Under the pieces are notes generated by a model. It saw only the letters and a list, made by a program, of their open reading frames with translations, searched no databases and was not told where the DNA came from. Shown here piece by piece: positions 14,655-23,949 of a stretch of DNA of 64,000 bases. Source of the DNA: Cytophagales bacterium (GTDB lineage: Bacteria; Bacteroidota; Bacteroidia; Cytophagales; Cyclobacteriaceae); contig JAFLBR010000018.1 of assembly GCA_017303795.1 (NCBI GenBank), positions 1 to 64,000 on the forward strand, read 5' to 3'. The stretch's first letter is position 1, and each line of letters begins with the position of its first letter. Both the position numbers and the translations under genes were made by a program.

Positions 14655-14766
14655 AAAGATTTTATGGATAAACTGTTTTTTATCATGCCCTAATATGAGA
14701 CCCATCATATTTTTTTTATTCTAACTAAGGCAAATTCATATAAGAATCACACTAAAGATTTTTGAT

Positions 14767-15459
14767 ATGGCACAGGAATTAAAAAAAACCGCATCAGCCA
14801 ATTTAAATAATAAGCGAACATTGTTTTTTAGTATTGGCCTTGCCGTCTCGCTATTAATTGTATTAAGTGCTTTTGAGTGGCGGCAGCAAAATAAACCGAT
14901 AGTCGATTTGGAGGGATCCGGTAGCGCTACATTTGATGAGTTGATTGAAGTACCAGCTACCGAAATTCCACCACCACCTGAAGTAATTATTCAGCAACCA
15001 CGATTGGTAGCTGTCCCCAATGAACAAGAGATAAAGGAAGATTTGAAATTTACCATTGACATTGAAGTAACAGAAGAAAGCAGGGTGCAACAAGTTGAAG
15101 TTATAGAGCAACCTAAGGTTGAAGAAGAAAAATCGGATGAGGTTTTCACAATCGTAGAGGTTACAGCCGAGCCTAAAGGTGGATTGCCTGCTTTTTATAA
15201 GTACGTTGCCGAAAATATTCAATACCCGGTGCAAGCCAAGCGTATGGGTATTCAGGGAAGAGTTTTTGTGGAGTTTGTTGTAAACAAAGATGGCAGCCTT
15301 ACTAATGTAATTGCTGTTAAAGGTATTGGCGCGGGTTGCGATGAAGAGGCAGTGCGCATAGTAAAAAACGCACCTGCGTGGAATCCTGGCCGGCAACGGG
15401 GCCACGCAGTAAAACAACGCATGGTTGTACCTATTACATTTAAATTGTACGAACGCTAA
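14767..15459 (+). CDS. TonB-family energy transducer
   Basis: This 230-residue protein has an N-terminal cytoplasmic stub, one transmembrane helix (about 20-36), and a Pro/Glu/Val-rich periplasmic spacer with PPPPEV at about 75. The C-terminal TonB domain (about 140-230) contains YPVQAKRMGIQGRVFVEFVVNKDG and a final VVPITFKL strand. It would carry proton-motive-force energy to outer-membrane TonB-dependent receptors. No exbB/exbD or receptor gene is nearby, as is common for the several tonB genes of Bacteroidota. The last codons overlap, tail to tail, with the DUF4180 gene. Confidence 0.9.
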   Translation: MAQELKKTASANLNNKRTLFFSIGLAVSLLIVLSAFEWRQQNKPIVDLEGSGSATFDELIEVPATEIPPPPEVIIQQPRLVAVPNEQEIKEDLKFTIDIEVTEESRVQQVEVIEQPKVEEEKSDEVFTIVEVTAEPKGGLPAFYKYVAENIQYPVQAKRMGIQGRVFVEFVVNKDGSLTNVIAVKGIGAGCDEEAVRIVKNAPAWNPGRQRGHAVKQRMVVPITFKLYER

Positions 15460-15815
15460 GTTGTAAGTTTAAGAATAGCCTCGTTCAATGACGAAACAAA
15501 ATTGATATGCCCGGTCTTATTACTTTCAAAAATGAATTGCTTTAAGCTTTTACTTGGGGGTACACCAAAATCACCAACAATGGCTAACCTAACTCTGTAA
15601 TTGCTAAATTTTTGAAGTGCCTCACCGGCCATGCCATTGGCTAACTGAAAAAAATCTGGCGTAATGTTTTTCTCATACACAATTACACTATCAAATCCCT
15701 GGTAGTAAATATCACCAAGTATGTTCAACCCATCAGCTGCTGAATGGATGATGATTTCATCAGCAATAATTTCAGCAATACGAATCTGATTAATACTGTG
15801 CGATTCAATTTTCAT
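15456..15815 (-). CDS. DUF4180 domain protein
   Basis: This 119-residue single-domain protein shows the DUF4180 pattern. It starts with the strand IAEIIADEIIIHSAADGLNIL, then GFDSVIVYEKNITPDFFQLANGMAGEALQKFSNYRVRLAIVGDF, and ends FVSSLNEAILKL. The fold resembles STAS-like alpha/beta domains, and the family has no known function. No signal peptide or membrane segment is seen, so it is cytoplasmic. It shares four bases at its 3' end with the convergent tonB gene. Confidence 0.8.
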   Translation of the reverse strand: MKIESHSINQIRIAEIIADEIIIHSAADGLNILGDIYYQGFDSVIVYEKNITPDFFQLANGMAGEALQKFSNYRVRLAIVGDFGVPPSKSLKQFIFESNKTGHINFVSSLNEAILKLTT

Positions 15816-15852
15816 GTTTTAAATTACAGTTCATACTAAACAGTCTCAAAAT

Positions 15853-16473
15853 TTACTCCTCTACAGATTTATCAAACTCGGCCAGCACCAATTTTAACCG
15901 ATCTATGTGTTTGCCGTACAGTTTGCGCAACACACGCTCAACTATAAAAACTGGGCCAATCACACATGCCGTAAATAAAACCAGAAACAACTGGCCTTGC
16001 CAGGAGCCAACGTAATCTAAGGCCCGATCCGTTCCAAGTTCCAGGTATGTTGCCAGTAACCCCAGCAGATAAAAGAATATCAGCCCCCACTGGTTGCCAA
16101 GTTTATAGATTTTAAGAAACGTTTCCAGCTTAGTTATCAAATCAGTCAGGTTGTTCTTCAGGTTGTTGGTTGCAAAATCGAAAGTAGTTACCAATCGCAT
16201 TTTCAAATAAAAATAAATTGCTGCTGTTGATGAGAACACCAGGATGCTAATCATTAGCCACCACGTAGGCCCAATCTTCAGCATAAAAATCTGCAAAAAC
16301 AAAACAGCAAACGCAACACAACCAATAGTAATTTCTATTTGCATGCTGCGTTTTATACGACTCAATATCGACTTGCTTTTACCTTGCAGCACTTCATGCA
16401 ATTGCGTTGTGCTCCACGCAGTATCTTTGGTGGAGGAATGTTTCCAGATTTCTTTTAAATCGTCAAGCTCCAT
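15853..16473 (-). CDS. Membrane protein coupled to an ECF sigma factor
   Basis: This 206-residue protein starts with a cytoplasmic segment of about 50 residues (MELDDLKEIWKHSST...). It then has about four transmembrane helices (roughly 52-70, 74-92, 125-145 and 160-182) and a charged tail. Its start overlaps the end of the sigma factor gene by 11 bp, so the two are made together. By position it may regulate the sigma factor, but it has no recognisable FecR, zinc anti-sigma or RseA signature. The opening DDLKEIWK motif is common in proteins encoded beside Bacteroidota ECF sigma genes. Family unknown to me. Confidence 0.6.
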   Translation of the reverse strand: MELDDLKEIWKHSSTKDTAWSTTQLHEVLQGKSKSILSRIKRSMQIEITIGCVAFAVLFLQIFMLKIGPTWWLMISILVFSSTAAIYFYLKMRLVTTFDFATNNLKNNLTDLITKLETFLKIYKLGNQWGLIFFYLLGLLATYLELGTDRALDYVGSWQGQLFLVLFTACVIGPVFIVERVLRKLYGKHIDRLKLVLAEFDKSVEE

Positions 16474-16960
16474 GTGTAAGCAGATTTTTTAATTTTTCGC
16501 GGATGCGCAGCATGCGTACACGCACATTGTTTTGGGTTAAGCCAACGGTAATAGCAATCTCTTCGTACGGCACTTCTTCCAGTGCCAGCATAATAAGTGC
16601 GCGATCAACTTCCTGCAATTGCCGTATGGCTTTATATAAGTTTTGTATTTGTTCTTCTTTGTCCGACTCAACCGGGTTGCCTACGTTATAGTGGCCATCG
16701 TGTATCTCTTCAAAGTAAGGCTGCCGCGAAGACTTGCGCCAACCACCAATGGCGGTGTTAAGCGCAATACGATACATCCATGTAGAAAATTTTGCTTCGC
16801 CCCGAAACGTGTGGTACGAACGCCACAGTTGAAGTACTATCTCCTGAAAAAGATCTTTGCGCTCGTCAGGCGTTTCGGCATAGAGGTTACAGACCTTGTG
16901 CACCATGCGCTGGTGTGCATTAATCAGTTCTACAAATGTTTTCTCAGTTTCGCTGGCCAA
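16463..16960 (-). CDS. ECF RNA polymerase sigma factor
   Basis: This 165-residue sigma-70 family protein has region 2 at about residues 10-80 (ERKDLFQEIVLQLWRSYHTFRGEAKFSTWMYRIALNTA) and region 4 at about 105-160 (LPYEEIA-like EVPYEEIAITVGLTQNNVRVRMLRIREKL). These bind the -10 and -35 regions respectively. The start codon appears to be TTG at 16960; the first in-frame ATG would cut into region 2. It overlaps the downstream membrane-protein gene by 11 bp. The stimulus and target genes cannot be read from the sequence. Confidence 0.9.
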   Translation of the reverse strand: MASETEKTFVELINAHQRMVHKVCNLYAETPDERKDLFQEIVLQLWRSYHTFRGEAKFSTWMYRIALNTAIGGWRKSSRQPYFEEIHDGHYNVGNPVESDKEEQIQNLYKAIRQLQEVDRALIMLALEEVPYEEIAITVGLTQNNVRVRMLRIREKLKNLLTHGA

Positions 16961-17142
16961 CCCTGTTTGCGTTTACTTGTATGTTGGCAGGAATTTACCA
17001 GAATTACAGGAGCAATAAGAAATATTTACCTGAAGAAGAATTTTGATCAGGAATACTACATTAACCTTCTGCCCTGCTGAGCGATAGAACAATCTCAATT
17101 CCTTTTCCTACTTTTATTCACTAACAAAATATCTCTCGAAGT

Positions 17143-18147
17143 ATGTATATCAAGCGGCAGTTTAGTTTAATGATTATTTACTTCATCTCGTGGCGACTAA
17201 TCTTATGGTCGTTGTTTACGGGATTGTTGGCTTTGTCGCTATACCAATACGTGGGCTGGAAGTGGGTAGCTATTCCATGGCTTCCGGTTTCGTTAATAGG
17301 TACTGCGGTTGCTTTTTATGTGGGCTTTAAAAACAATCAATCGTACGATCGCAGTTGGGAAGCGCGCAAAGTATGGGGTGGCATTGTAAACTTAAGTCGT
17401 TCGTTTGCGGCAGCTACCCGCGCTTTTATCTCTGATGCTCCCAACGCATCTGCTGAAGCTGATAAGGAAAAGCGTATCATCATTTACAGGCATATTGCAT
17501 GGCTCTATGCATTGCGGCATTCGATGGGGCAACGAACGTTTTGGGAACATGAGGACAACCAAAGCAGACGCCAACGGAAATTCTTTGGTAAGCATTTTAA
17601 TTTTCAGGTATTTGAAAAAGCAGTGGTAACGTATCTAAGCCCTGAGGAACAGGAATGGATACGAACCAAACAGAATGCGGCCGCTCAGTTGCTCGACCGC
17701 CAATCGCAACACATTGCAAGTTTATATTCACATGGTCTGATCGATAATTTCAGACATGTTGAACTACAAAGATTAATTACCGAAATCTATGGCGAACAAG
17801 GCCGAAGCGAACGAATAAAAAACACCCCGCTACCAAGACAATACTCTACCACCAGTACCATCTTCATTTTGATCTTTACATTTCTTCTACCCTTTGGCAT
17901 GTTGAGTGAGTTTGGCGAAATGGGTGCGAGCCTGATCTGGTTACTCATTCCATTTAACTTAGTTGTATCGTGGGTATTTACGTTAATGGAATATGTGGGT
18001 GACTATAGCGAGAATCCATTTGAAGGATTGATAAATGACATTCCGCTTACCGCGATTGTGCGAAATATTGAAATTGATTTGTTGGATATGTTGGGTGAAA
18101 AAAATCTACCGGAGAAAATCAAACCTATTGGTGATGTATTATTCTAA
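17143..18147 (+). CDS. Bestrophin-family ion channel
   Basis: This 334-residue protein matches the prokaryotic bestrophin family (UPF0187), pentameric anion or cation channels of the inner membrane. Visible hallmarks are the N-terminal transmembrane pair (about 8-58), SYDRSWEARKVWGGIVNLSR near 70, a second hydrophobic pair around 240-285, and ENPFEGLINDIPLTAIVRNIEIDL near 295-318, which corresponds to the conserved NPF/DxP segment. It is followed after 34 bp by a gene for a membrane-anchored unknown protein on the same strand. Confidence 0.9.
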   Translation: MYIKRQFSLMIIYFISWRLILWSLFTGLLALSLYQYVGWKWVAIPWLPVSLIGTAVAFYVGFKNNQSYDRSWEARKVWGGIVNLSRSFAAATRAFISDAPNASAEADKEKRIIIYRHIAWLYALRHSMGQRTFWEHEDNQSRRQRKFFGKHFNFQVFEKAVVTYLSPEEQEWIRTKQNAAAQLLDRQSQHIASLYSHGLIDNFRHVELQRLITEIYGEQGRSERIKNTPLPRQYSTTSTIFILIFTFLLPFGMLSEFGEMGASLIWLLIPFNLVVSWVFTLMEYVGDYSENPFEGLINDIPLTAIVRNIEIDLLDMLGEKNLPEKIKPIGDVLF

Positions 18148-18181
18148 TTCAAGCCAATAACAAACCACAACTACAAATAGA

Positions 18182-18958
18182 ATGAAATTAATTCTTCAGG
18201 TTGTGGTACTGGTGTTGATTATAGGATTGATCTGGTACTCCGTAAAAAAAGAACGAAGTGCCGATTTTAAGTATAACCTTCCGCAACAAGTTCAATCAAC
18301 CGTTATAGTTGCCGATTCCACCTTGCCAGCTGGTTATAAAAAAACATTGCAAAAAATTCCTTTGGTTTCAGGAAGTTTTCAATTGAATACTCAATACGAG
18401 AACCAACTTGAAAACCTCTACGCATTTCTGTTCGATTCGCTACAGCTTGACCAATTGGCGGTTGCAAAAATTCCAGACACTAACCTTGCAGATCTGGATG
18501 CAGCAACGATTCTTCAATTACTTGCATATCAGGAAAACCGGAATGAATACAATCGAAAAACTACGCTTACGCTGGTGGGATTATTACTGAAAGACAAAGA
18601 TGAAACACTGTTTTTTGTGCAGGAATATTTAATGCGCGATAGGCAATGGTTGTTTACGATGTTGGCGTTGCATCGTATGTTGATGGAAGATCCGAACAAT
18701 AGCGCACTTAATCATGCTTATTTGGCAATGGTTCAGCCGGCTTCTGCCAACCAAATCCTCGACTACCTGATTGAAATACAGTTTTTAGAGCGTGGCCCGA
18801 CAGATGATTATTATGTGGTAAACAAATCCATACTGGATCGCTTTGATAAAGCTGTTCTACTATTGTTGTTAGATAAGGTTGATGATTACGCTTGGTATGC
18901 GGCTTATCCGGAACGCGATGCCGAGCAGGGGATATTGGAGATTTTGGAAGAGAGGTGA
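18182..18958 (+). CDS. Membrane-anchored protein of unknown function
   Basis: This 258-residue protein begins with one hydrophobic helix (LILQVVVLVLIIGLIWYSV), probably an uncleaved anchor. A soluble, helix-rich domain follows with no cysteine cluster and no motif that I recognise. A repeated Leu/Asp-rich rhythm (LADLDAATILQLLAYQENRNEYNRKT) suggests helical-repeat packing. It lies 34 bp after the bestrophin gene and is probably co-transcribed with it. It could be an accessory subunit, but there is no direct evidence. Confidence 0.6.
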   Translation: MKLILQVVVLVLIIGLIWYSVKKERSADFKYNLPQQVQSTVIVADSTLPAGYKKTLQKIPLVSGSFQLNTQYENQLENLYAFLFDSLQLDQLAVAKIPDTNLADLDAATILQLLAYQENRNEYNRKTTLTLVGLLLKDKDETLFFVQEYLMRDRQWLFTMLALHRMLMEDPNNSALNHAYLAMVQPASANQILDYLIEIQFLERGPTDDYYVVNKSILDRFDKAVLLLLLDKVDDYAWYAAYPERDAEQGILEILEER

Positions 18959-18972
18959 GCCACTTGATTGCA

Positions 18973-19995
18973 TCAGCTATTCTTTAAATAATTAAACGTA
19001 ACCGTTTCTTCGCGCGTTAACCCGCGATGCTTGTTGCCCTTACTCGCTTTATTCCAGTTCGAACGAAAGGTACCGTTAGACCAATCATTTAAAATTTTTG
19101 GATGAATGTAACTGGATCGGCAAACGGTAGGCGTGTTGCCTAAATCGGAAGCCACGGTTTTAACTACTTCATTAGCTACCTTTTTACGTGCGCGATCTGT
19201 GTCGGGATCTAACTGCCGCGAAAGCCTGAAGGCCGCTTTCCAGGTGGCTGCCCAGGTTCTGAAATCTTTTGCTGTTACACCTGTATTGGGTGTAATGGCA
19301 TCCAAATATTCATTTATATGATTGGCCTTTACATCATAATCGTTTCCATTTTTATCGTGGTAGCGGAACAAATCCTGATTTTTGTTTTTGCCACCCACTT
19401 CACCTGATGCCTGAATAATTTTTACCAGATCGTCTTCCCAGATTCTTCGCTTCCAGAGTTTTCCCGATTTACCTACAAACTCAAACACCGCATCGCCCTT
19501 GCCTTCTGCATTTTTTGAACGATCGATAATCATGTGGCCCTCTTTTAATGTAGTGAGTCCGTACGAATTATTTTGTTTGGCATACTCATCATTCCCTACG
19601 CGGAAATGATAGAGGTCAATCAACTTGATAATAAGCGCTACTACTTTTTCTTTCGGCATGCCGTGTCGTTTCAAATCGCGATCAACTTCTTTGCGGATAG
19701 TTGGTAGCAATTGCGCAAAGCCAACCATGCTATCAAACTTTTCGGCCGCGCGGGCAAGCGTCCAGTTTTCGTGGTAGCGGTATTGCAGTCTTCCTTTTAC
19801 ATCTTTCCCTGTTGCTTGCAGGTTGGCCGTAGCGTCAATCGAAATCCAGACATCGACCCACGCGGGTGGCAACACAAGTTTGTTACAACGCTCAATAATT
19901 TTTTTGTTCGAAATTTTTTTGCCGCTGTGGTCGAAATATTCCCACGTAAGTTTTTGGGCTTTGGTTTTCTTTCTCGAAATCCCTTTTTTAGTCAT
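18973..19995 (-). CDS. DNA topoisomerase IB (poxvirus-like)
   Basis: This 340-residue type IB topoisomerase relaxes supercoils through a 3'-phosphotyrosine intermediate. The N-terminal domain contains LPPAWVDVWI and a GRLQYRYHENW segment. The catalytic domain shows the active-site Arg region DFRTWAATWKAAF near 245, and the nucleophile Tyr at about 296 in TPTVCRSSYIHPKIL. A GN replaces the His position seen in viral enzymes, as in other bacterial members. Size matches the compact bacterial family. No operon partner is evident; a 112-bp gap separates it from the next minus-strand gene upstream. Confidence 0.92.
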   Translation of the reverse strand: MTKKGISRKKTKAQKLTWEYFDHSGKKISNKKIIERCNKLVLPPAWVDVWISIDATANLQATGKDVKGRLQYRYHENWTLARAAEKFDSMVGFAQLLPTIRKEVDRDLKRHGMPKEKVVALIIKLIDLYHFRVGNDEYAKQNNSYGLTTLKEGHMIIDRSKNAEGKGDAVFEFVGKSGKLWKRRIWEDDLVKIIQASGEVGGKNKNQDLFRYHDKNGNDYDVKANHINEYLDAITPNTGVTAKDFRTWAATWKAAFRLSRQLDPDTDRARKKVANEVVKTVASDLGNTPTVCRSSYIHPKILNDWSNGTFRSNWNKASKGNKHRGLTREETVTFNYLKNS

Positions 19996-20107
19996 TGGAG
20001 AAATGGGTTAGTGCGATTGCAGTAATGAAGCTACAAAAACGGCACACTAAACAAAAGCCCGATGCTGATGGCGATGCAAAACGTTACAATGTTCCTCCGA
20101 AACTTTT

Positions 20108-21322
20108 TCAGTCAGCTAATCTTTTTCTGATCGCATCTTTTTCAGGTTGTGTTCTGGCCAGTATTAATGCCTGGGTATAATTCTCTTTCGATTTTTTAGT
20201 ATTGGTTTCGGAATACAATTCGCCCAACAACATAAAGTAATACACATTATCTGTTAGTTGAAGCTTCTCGGCTTCCAGTATCGCTTCCGCAGAGCCGTTT
20301 GCTTTGGCCAAAGCAAACGCGCGATTAAGTGCAGCCATTGGCGAGTAGCTGATTTGCAATAACCGATTATAAAGTTGTAGAATGTTTTCCCACTTTTCGG
20401 GTGAATCATTTTTTTGCGTATGCCACCACGCAATGCCGGCCTCAAGATGGTAGCGCGAAAGTTTGTTTCCGGTTGCAGCTTGCCTAAAGTAAAATGCACC
20501 TTGCGCAATTAGTTCCTGATTCCACAGAGTTTCATCCTGATCGTGATATAACACAATTTGCTCGGCATTATTTTTTCTGGCCGGAAACCGCGAAGCATGA
20601 AAACACATTAAAGCCATTAATGCATTTGCAGCGGGTTGATTGGTTTGTGAATTTTCAATCAGCAAATGTGTAAGCCGCATCGCCTCCAGACAAAAATCTT
20701 CGCGCAGTACGGCATCGTTGCATTCGGAATAATAGCCTTCGCTAAAAAGCAGATAAAGCGTAAGCAACACATTTTCCAGCCGGTTATTTATTTCAGGTGC
20801 AGCTGGAATCTCCAGCGGCACATTGATTTCGCGAAGTTTTTCTTTCGCCCGATAAAGTCGCTTGTTAATTACTTCTTTGTTGGTAATAAATGCAGACGCA
20901 ATTTCATCGATGCCAAAACCACACAACATGCGTAAAGCTAAACCCACCTGAGCTTCGGCAGGAATTGCCGGATGACACAACGCAAACAACATTTGCAGTT
21001 GGCTATCCTGAATCTGCGCCTCTGAAAAATCTATTTCGGAAGGCGCAGCATTTGCTTTTAGTTGGACGGTAATTTTTTTGTGGAATAGATTATTTCTGTT
21101 CTGATAGTTCAATGCTTTATTCTTCGCTACTTTATAAAGCCAGGCTTTTGGGTTTTCAGGCACACCTTTATAACTCCACGTTTCCAGTGCCGATAAAAAT
21201 GTTTCGCTGGCAATATCTTCCGCAGCTTGAATATGGTCTATTCCAAAGTATTGCGTAAGCACCGCAGCGAGGTTACGAAACTCGCTGCGAAACAAATGTG
21301 GAATTAACTTATCCTGATTCAT
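20108..21322 (-). CDS. RNA polymerase sigma factor with C-terminal helical-repeat domain (COG4941 type)
   Basis: This 404-residue protein has sigma region 2 at about residues 5-75 (AAEDIASETFLSALETWSYKGVPENPKAWLYKVAKNKALN) and region 4 near 110-160 (LRMLCGFGIDEIASAFITNKEVINKRLYRAKEKLRE). A long C-terminal domain (about 170-400) of TPR-like helices includes LLFSEGYY and ALNRAFALAKANGSAEAILEAEKL. That architecture is the COG4941 group, whose genes typically sit next to YCII-domain genes, as here. The C-terminal domain probably regulates the sigma part in place of an anti-sigma factor. Confidence 0.9.
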   Translation of the reverse strand: MNQDKLIPHLFRSEFRNLAAVLTQYFGIDHIQAAEDIASETFLSALETWSYKGVPENPKAWLYKVAKNKALNYQNRNNLFHKKITVQLKANAAPSEIDFSEAQIQDSQLQMLFALCHPAIPAEAQVGLALRMLCGFGIDEIASAFITNKEVINKRLYRAKEKLREINVPLEIPAAPEINNRLENVLLTLYLLFSEGYYSECNDAVLREDFCLEAMRLTHLLIENSQTNQPAANALMALMCFHASRFPARKNNAEQIVLYHDQDETLWNQELIAQGAFYFRQAATGNKLSRYHLEAGIAWWHTQKNDSPEKWENILQLYNRLLQISYSPMAALNRAFALAKANGSAEAILEAEKLQLTDNVYYFMLLGELYSETNTKKSKENYTQALILARTQPEKDAIRKRLAD

Positions 21323-21362
21323 GAAGTTTCTGCAAGCAACACAAGCGAATCAAAAAATTTGA

Positions 21363-21725
21363 TTAATGAACTCCATCGCCACGCGCAATTTTACGCACCT
21401 CTACACTGTTGCCTTCGCCTTGTAAAACAGGTGCGCCCTTTGCAAACGAAACGGCTTCATCTACACTGGTAGCTTTTACAATAATGTACCCACCTAGCGT
21501 TTCTTTAATGTCGCCAAACGCACCGTTGGTTACAACCGGCTTTCCGTTTTGGGTTATCACCACGCGGGCATCGTCAAACGGTAAGCCATTGCCGCCCACA
21601 TATTTATTTTGTGCAGCAATGCCACCAATCCAATCCATTGTTTGTTTCATCCAGATCTGGATTTGTTCGGGCGAGGCTACCTTGCCGCCATCCATGTGCC
21701 TGAAAATAAGCATGTATTCTTCCAT
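21363..21725 (-). CDS. YCII-related (YciI family) protein
   Basis: This 120-residue YCII-fold protein starts MEEYMLIFRHMDG and ends with the typical FAKGAPVLQGEGNSVEVRKIA segment containing the GCP-like turn of the family. YCII proteins form ferredoxin-like dimers; a His/Asp pair may be catalytic, but the substrate is unknown. It lies 40 bp upstream of the COG4941-type sigma factor on the same strand, a pairing seen widely in bacteria. The pairing suggests that this protein is part of the signal or output of that sigma factor. Confidence 0.85.
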   Translation of the reverse strand: MEEYMLIFRHMDGGKVASPEQIQIWMKQTMDWIGGIAAQNKYVGGNGLPFDDARVVITQNGKPVVTNGAFGDIKETLGGYIIVKATSVDEAVSFAKGAPVLQGEGNSVEVRKIARGDGVH

Positions 21726-21863
21726 AATGTTTACCTATTTGGGTGGTTAATTTATGGGTAAGACAAATACCCACTCGCAAACCGGACAATGAAGCTATAA
21801 TTTTTTATTGAAGGCTAAGCAATGGCTTAACCATTCTCTATTTTTACAGCCTTACTTTCGTTT

Positions 21864-22994
21864 ATGAAAAAATTATCAGCTTCCAAACTTACACTTAGTG
21901 TTCATGCCGGCTCGTTGGGCGATCCGCTTTATGGTGGAGTAGTTACCCCTATTTATCCTTCGGCTGCGTACGATTATGAAACGGAGGTTCGCTACCCACG
22001 CTATTATAACACTCCCAACCAGAAAGCCGTGGTTGAAAAATTAGTAGCGCTTGAAAATGGTGAAGCGGGTTTGATTTTCAGTTCGGGCATGGCGGCTATT
22101 ATGACGAGCATTTTTGCCATGATGAAAGCCGGAGATCATATTTTGTTTCAACATGATTTATATGGCGGCACACATCATGCTGCGGTGCATGAACTGGAAC
22201 GCTATGGTATGGAATATTCAATGGCCGATGTATCGGATTTGAAAAACTTTGAAAAGGCCATTCGTAAAAACACCAAAGTGATTTATGTAGAAACGCCTTC
22301 TAATCCCTTATTAAAGATTACCGATTTAAAAGCGGTGGCAAAGCTGGCTAAGAAGTATGGTATTGTAACCATCATCGACAATACATTTGCCAGTCCGGTA
22401 AATCAAAACCCGATTGACCTGGGTATTGACATTGTTACCCACAGTGGCACTAAATACATTGGCGGGCATAGCGACATTTGCTGTGGGGCGATGGTGTCTT
22501 CTCAAAAACTTACTGAGCAGATTAAACAAAGCGCGTTGCACTTTGGCGGAAGCCTGGATGCTCAAACCTGTTCTTTGGTAGAGCGTAGTTTAAAAACCAT
22601 TGTGCTGCGGGTTGAAAAGCAAAATGAAAATGCATTGGCCATTGCGCGCTACCTCGAAAGCGAACCGCGCGTGGCAAAAGTATTTTATCCGGGCTTAAAA
22701 AATCATCCGGGTTATGCCATCGCGAAAAAACAAATGCCCGGTGGTTTTGGCGGCATGCTCTCATTCGAAGTAAAAACCAATCCCGATAAGTTTACCAAAC
22801 GCCTGCACTACATTAAGCGGGCTATCAGTTTGGGTGGTGTGGAGTCAACCATCACATCGCCTGTAAAAACATCGCATGCAAAACTTACCGCTGCCGAACG
22901 CAAAGCTGTTGGTATCTCAGATAAGTTAATGCGATTATCGGTGGGAATAGAAGATGCAGCCGATTTGATTGTTGATATTAAGCAGGCACTTTAG
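21864..22994 (+). CDS. Cystathionine gamma-synthase / gamma-lyase family enzyme
   Basis: This 376-residue PLP enzyme belongs to the Cys/Met metabolism (trans-sulfuration) family. Visible motifs are YPRYYNTPNQ near 45, SSGMAAIM at 73-80, VETPSNPLL near 142-150, the IIDNTFASP cofactor region at 170-178, and the Schiff-base Lys197 in THSGTKYIGGHSD. The sequence alone does not separate synthase (MetB), gamma-lyase and beta-lyase activities, so no symbol is given. A near-consensus -7 element (TACTTTCG, 21853-21860) ends only three bases before the ATG, suggesting a nearly leaderless mRNA. It ends one base from the convergent antiporter gene. Confidence 0.9.
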   Translation: MKKLSASKLTLSVHAGSLGDPLYGGVVTPIYPSAAYDYETEVRYPRYYNTPNQKAVVEKLVALENGEAGLIFSSGMAAIMTSIFAMMKAGDHILFQHDLYGGTHHAAVHELERYGMEYSMADVSDLKNFEKAIRKNTKVIYVETPSNPLLKITDLKAVAKLAKKYGIVTIIDNTFASPVNQNPIDLGIDIVTHSGTKYIGGHSDICCGAMVSSQKLTEQIKQSALHFGGSLDAQTCSLVERSLKTIVLRVEKQNENALAIARYLESEPRVAKVFYPGLKNHPGYAIAKKQMPGGFGGMLSFEVKTNPDKFTKRLHYIKRAISLGGVESTITSPVKTSHAKLTAAERKAVGISDKLMRLSVGIEDAADLIVDIKQAL

Positions 22995-22995
22995 C

Positions 22996-23949
22996 TTATC
23001 GCTGAATGAGGGTATAAAGATAGATGGCGTAAATCATCAAAAAGATAAATCCCTCCCAGCGACTTATAGCTGGGCGCTTGCCAATCAGCACCGCCATGAT
23101 CAATGCCGAAGTTGAAATCAATACCATCAGAATATCCTGATTGCTATGATCGCTGAATGGAATGGGTGTAAGCACTGAAGTAAACCCGATAATCCAAAGG
23201 ATATTAAAAATGTTAGAGCCGATGGCATTACCCACCGCCATATCGGTATTGTTTTTATAAGCCGCTACTGCGGAAGTCACCAACTCAGGTAAAGATGTTC
23301 CAATCGCTACAATGGTAAGTCCGATTACCGATTCGCTGAGACCAAACAAACGTGCCAGTTCAGTGGCACCATCTACAACCCAGCCTCCGCCAAAATATAA
23401 TCCCGCTATGCCAATGGCAATAAGCAAAATGGATTTAGCCATAGGTTGTACAATCAACGGAACGGCTTCGGCCGTTTCTGGTTTTTTGTTTTTGGCTATC
23501 ACCACTACATATACCATAAACATGGCGAAGAAGTACAACATAATGCCGCCTTCTTGTCGGCCAATGGTATTGGCGCCCGAATAAAAAATGTTTGCGTTAG
23601 CCAGAAAGCCAAGTAGCAAAGCGGCCATTATAGAGAAGGGTATTTCAATAAAATACGTATCGCGCGGAATGGATAGTGGCCGGATTAACGCGGCTATACC
23701 CAGAATGATCAGCACATTAGCAATGTTACTACCCAGAATATTGCCGAGGCCTAATTCAGCCTGGCCGTTTAGGCTTGAGACAGTTGTAACCAAAAGCTCG
23801 GGTAGAGAGGTTCCAAACGAAACAATGGTAAGCCCGATTACCATTTCTGAAATATGGTATTTGCGCCCGATTGCTGAGGCTCCCGCCACCAGCAAATCCG
23901 CACCTTTAATCAGAAAGACAAAGCCAAGTACAAAAAGCAAATAGACCAT
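22996..23949 (-). CDS. Calcium/sodium antiporter (CaCA superfamily, YrbG type)
   Basis: This 317-residue membrane protein has the two inverted halves of the CaCA family, each with an alpha-repeat. The first contains TIVSFGTSLPELLVTTVSS (about 42-60) and NIANVLIILG. The second contains TIVAIGTSLPELVTSAVAA (about 210-228) and NIFNILWIIG. About ten transmembrane helices are expected. The acidic residues in the two SLPEL motifs are the cation ligands. It exchanges Na+ or H+ for Ca2+ across the inner membrane. Genes on both sides point away or converge, so it is probably monocistronic. Confidence 0.93.
   Translation of the reverse strand: MVYLLFVLGFVFLIKGADLLVAGASAIGRKYHISEMVIGLTIVSFGTSLPELLVTTVSSLNGQAELGLGNILGSNIANVLIILGIAALIRPLSIPRDTYFIEIPFSIMAALLLGFLANANIFYSGANTIGRQEGGIMLYFFAMFMVYVVVIAKNKKPETAEAVPLIVQPMAKSILLIAIGIAGLYFGGGWVVDGATELARLFGLSESVIGLTIVAIGTSLPELVTSAVAAYKNNTDMAVGNAIGSNIFNILWIIGFTSVLTPIPFSDHSNQDILMVLISTSALIMAVLIGKRPAISRWEGFIFLMIYAIYLYTLIQR

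Noticed and set aside
14863-15417. 184-codon minus-strand frame
   Set aside because: It is antisense to tonB, whose domain content is clear, and has a composition unlike real proteins.
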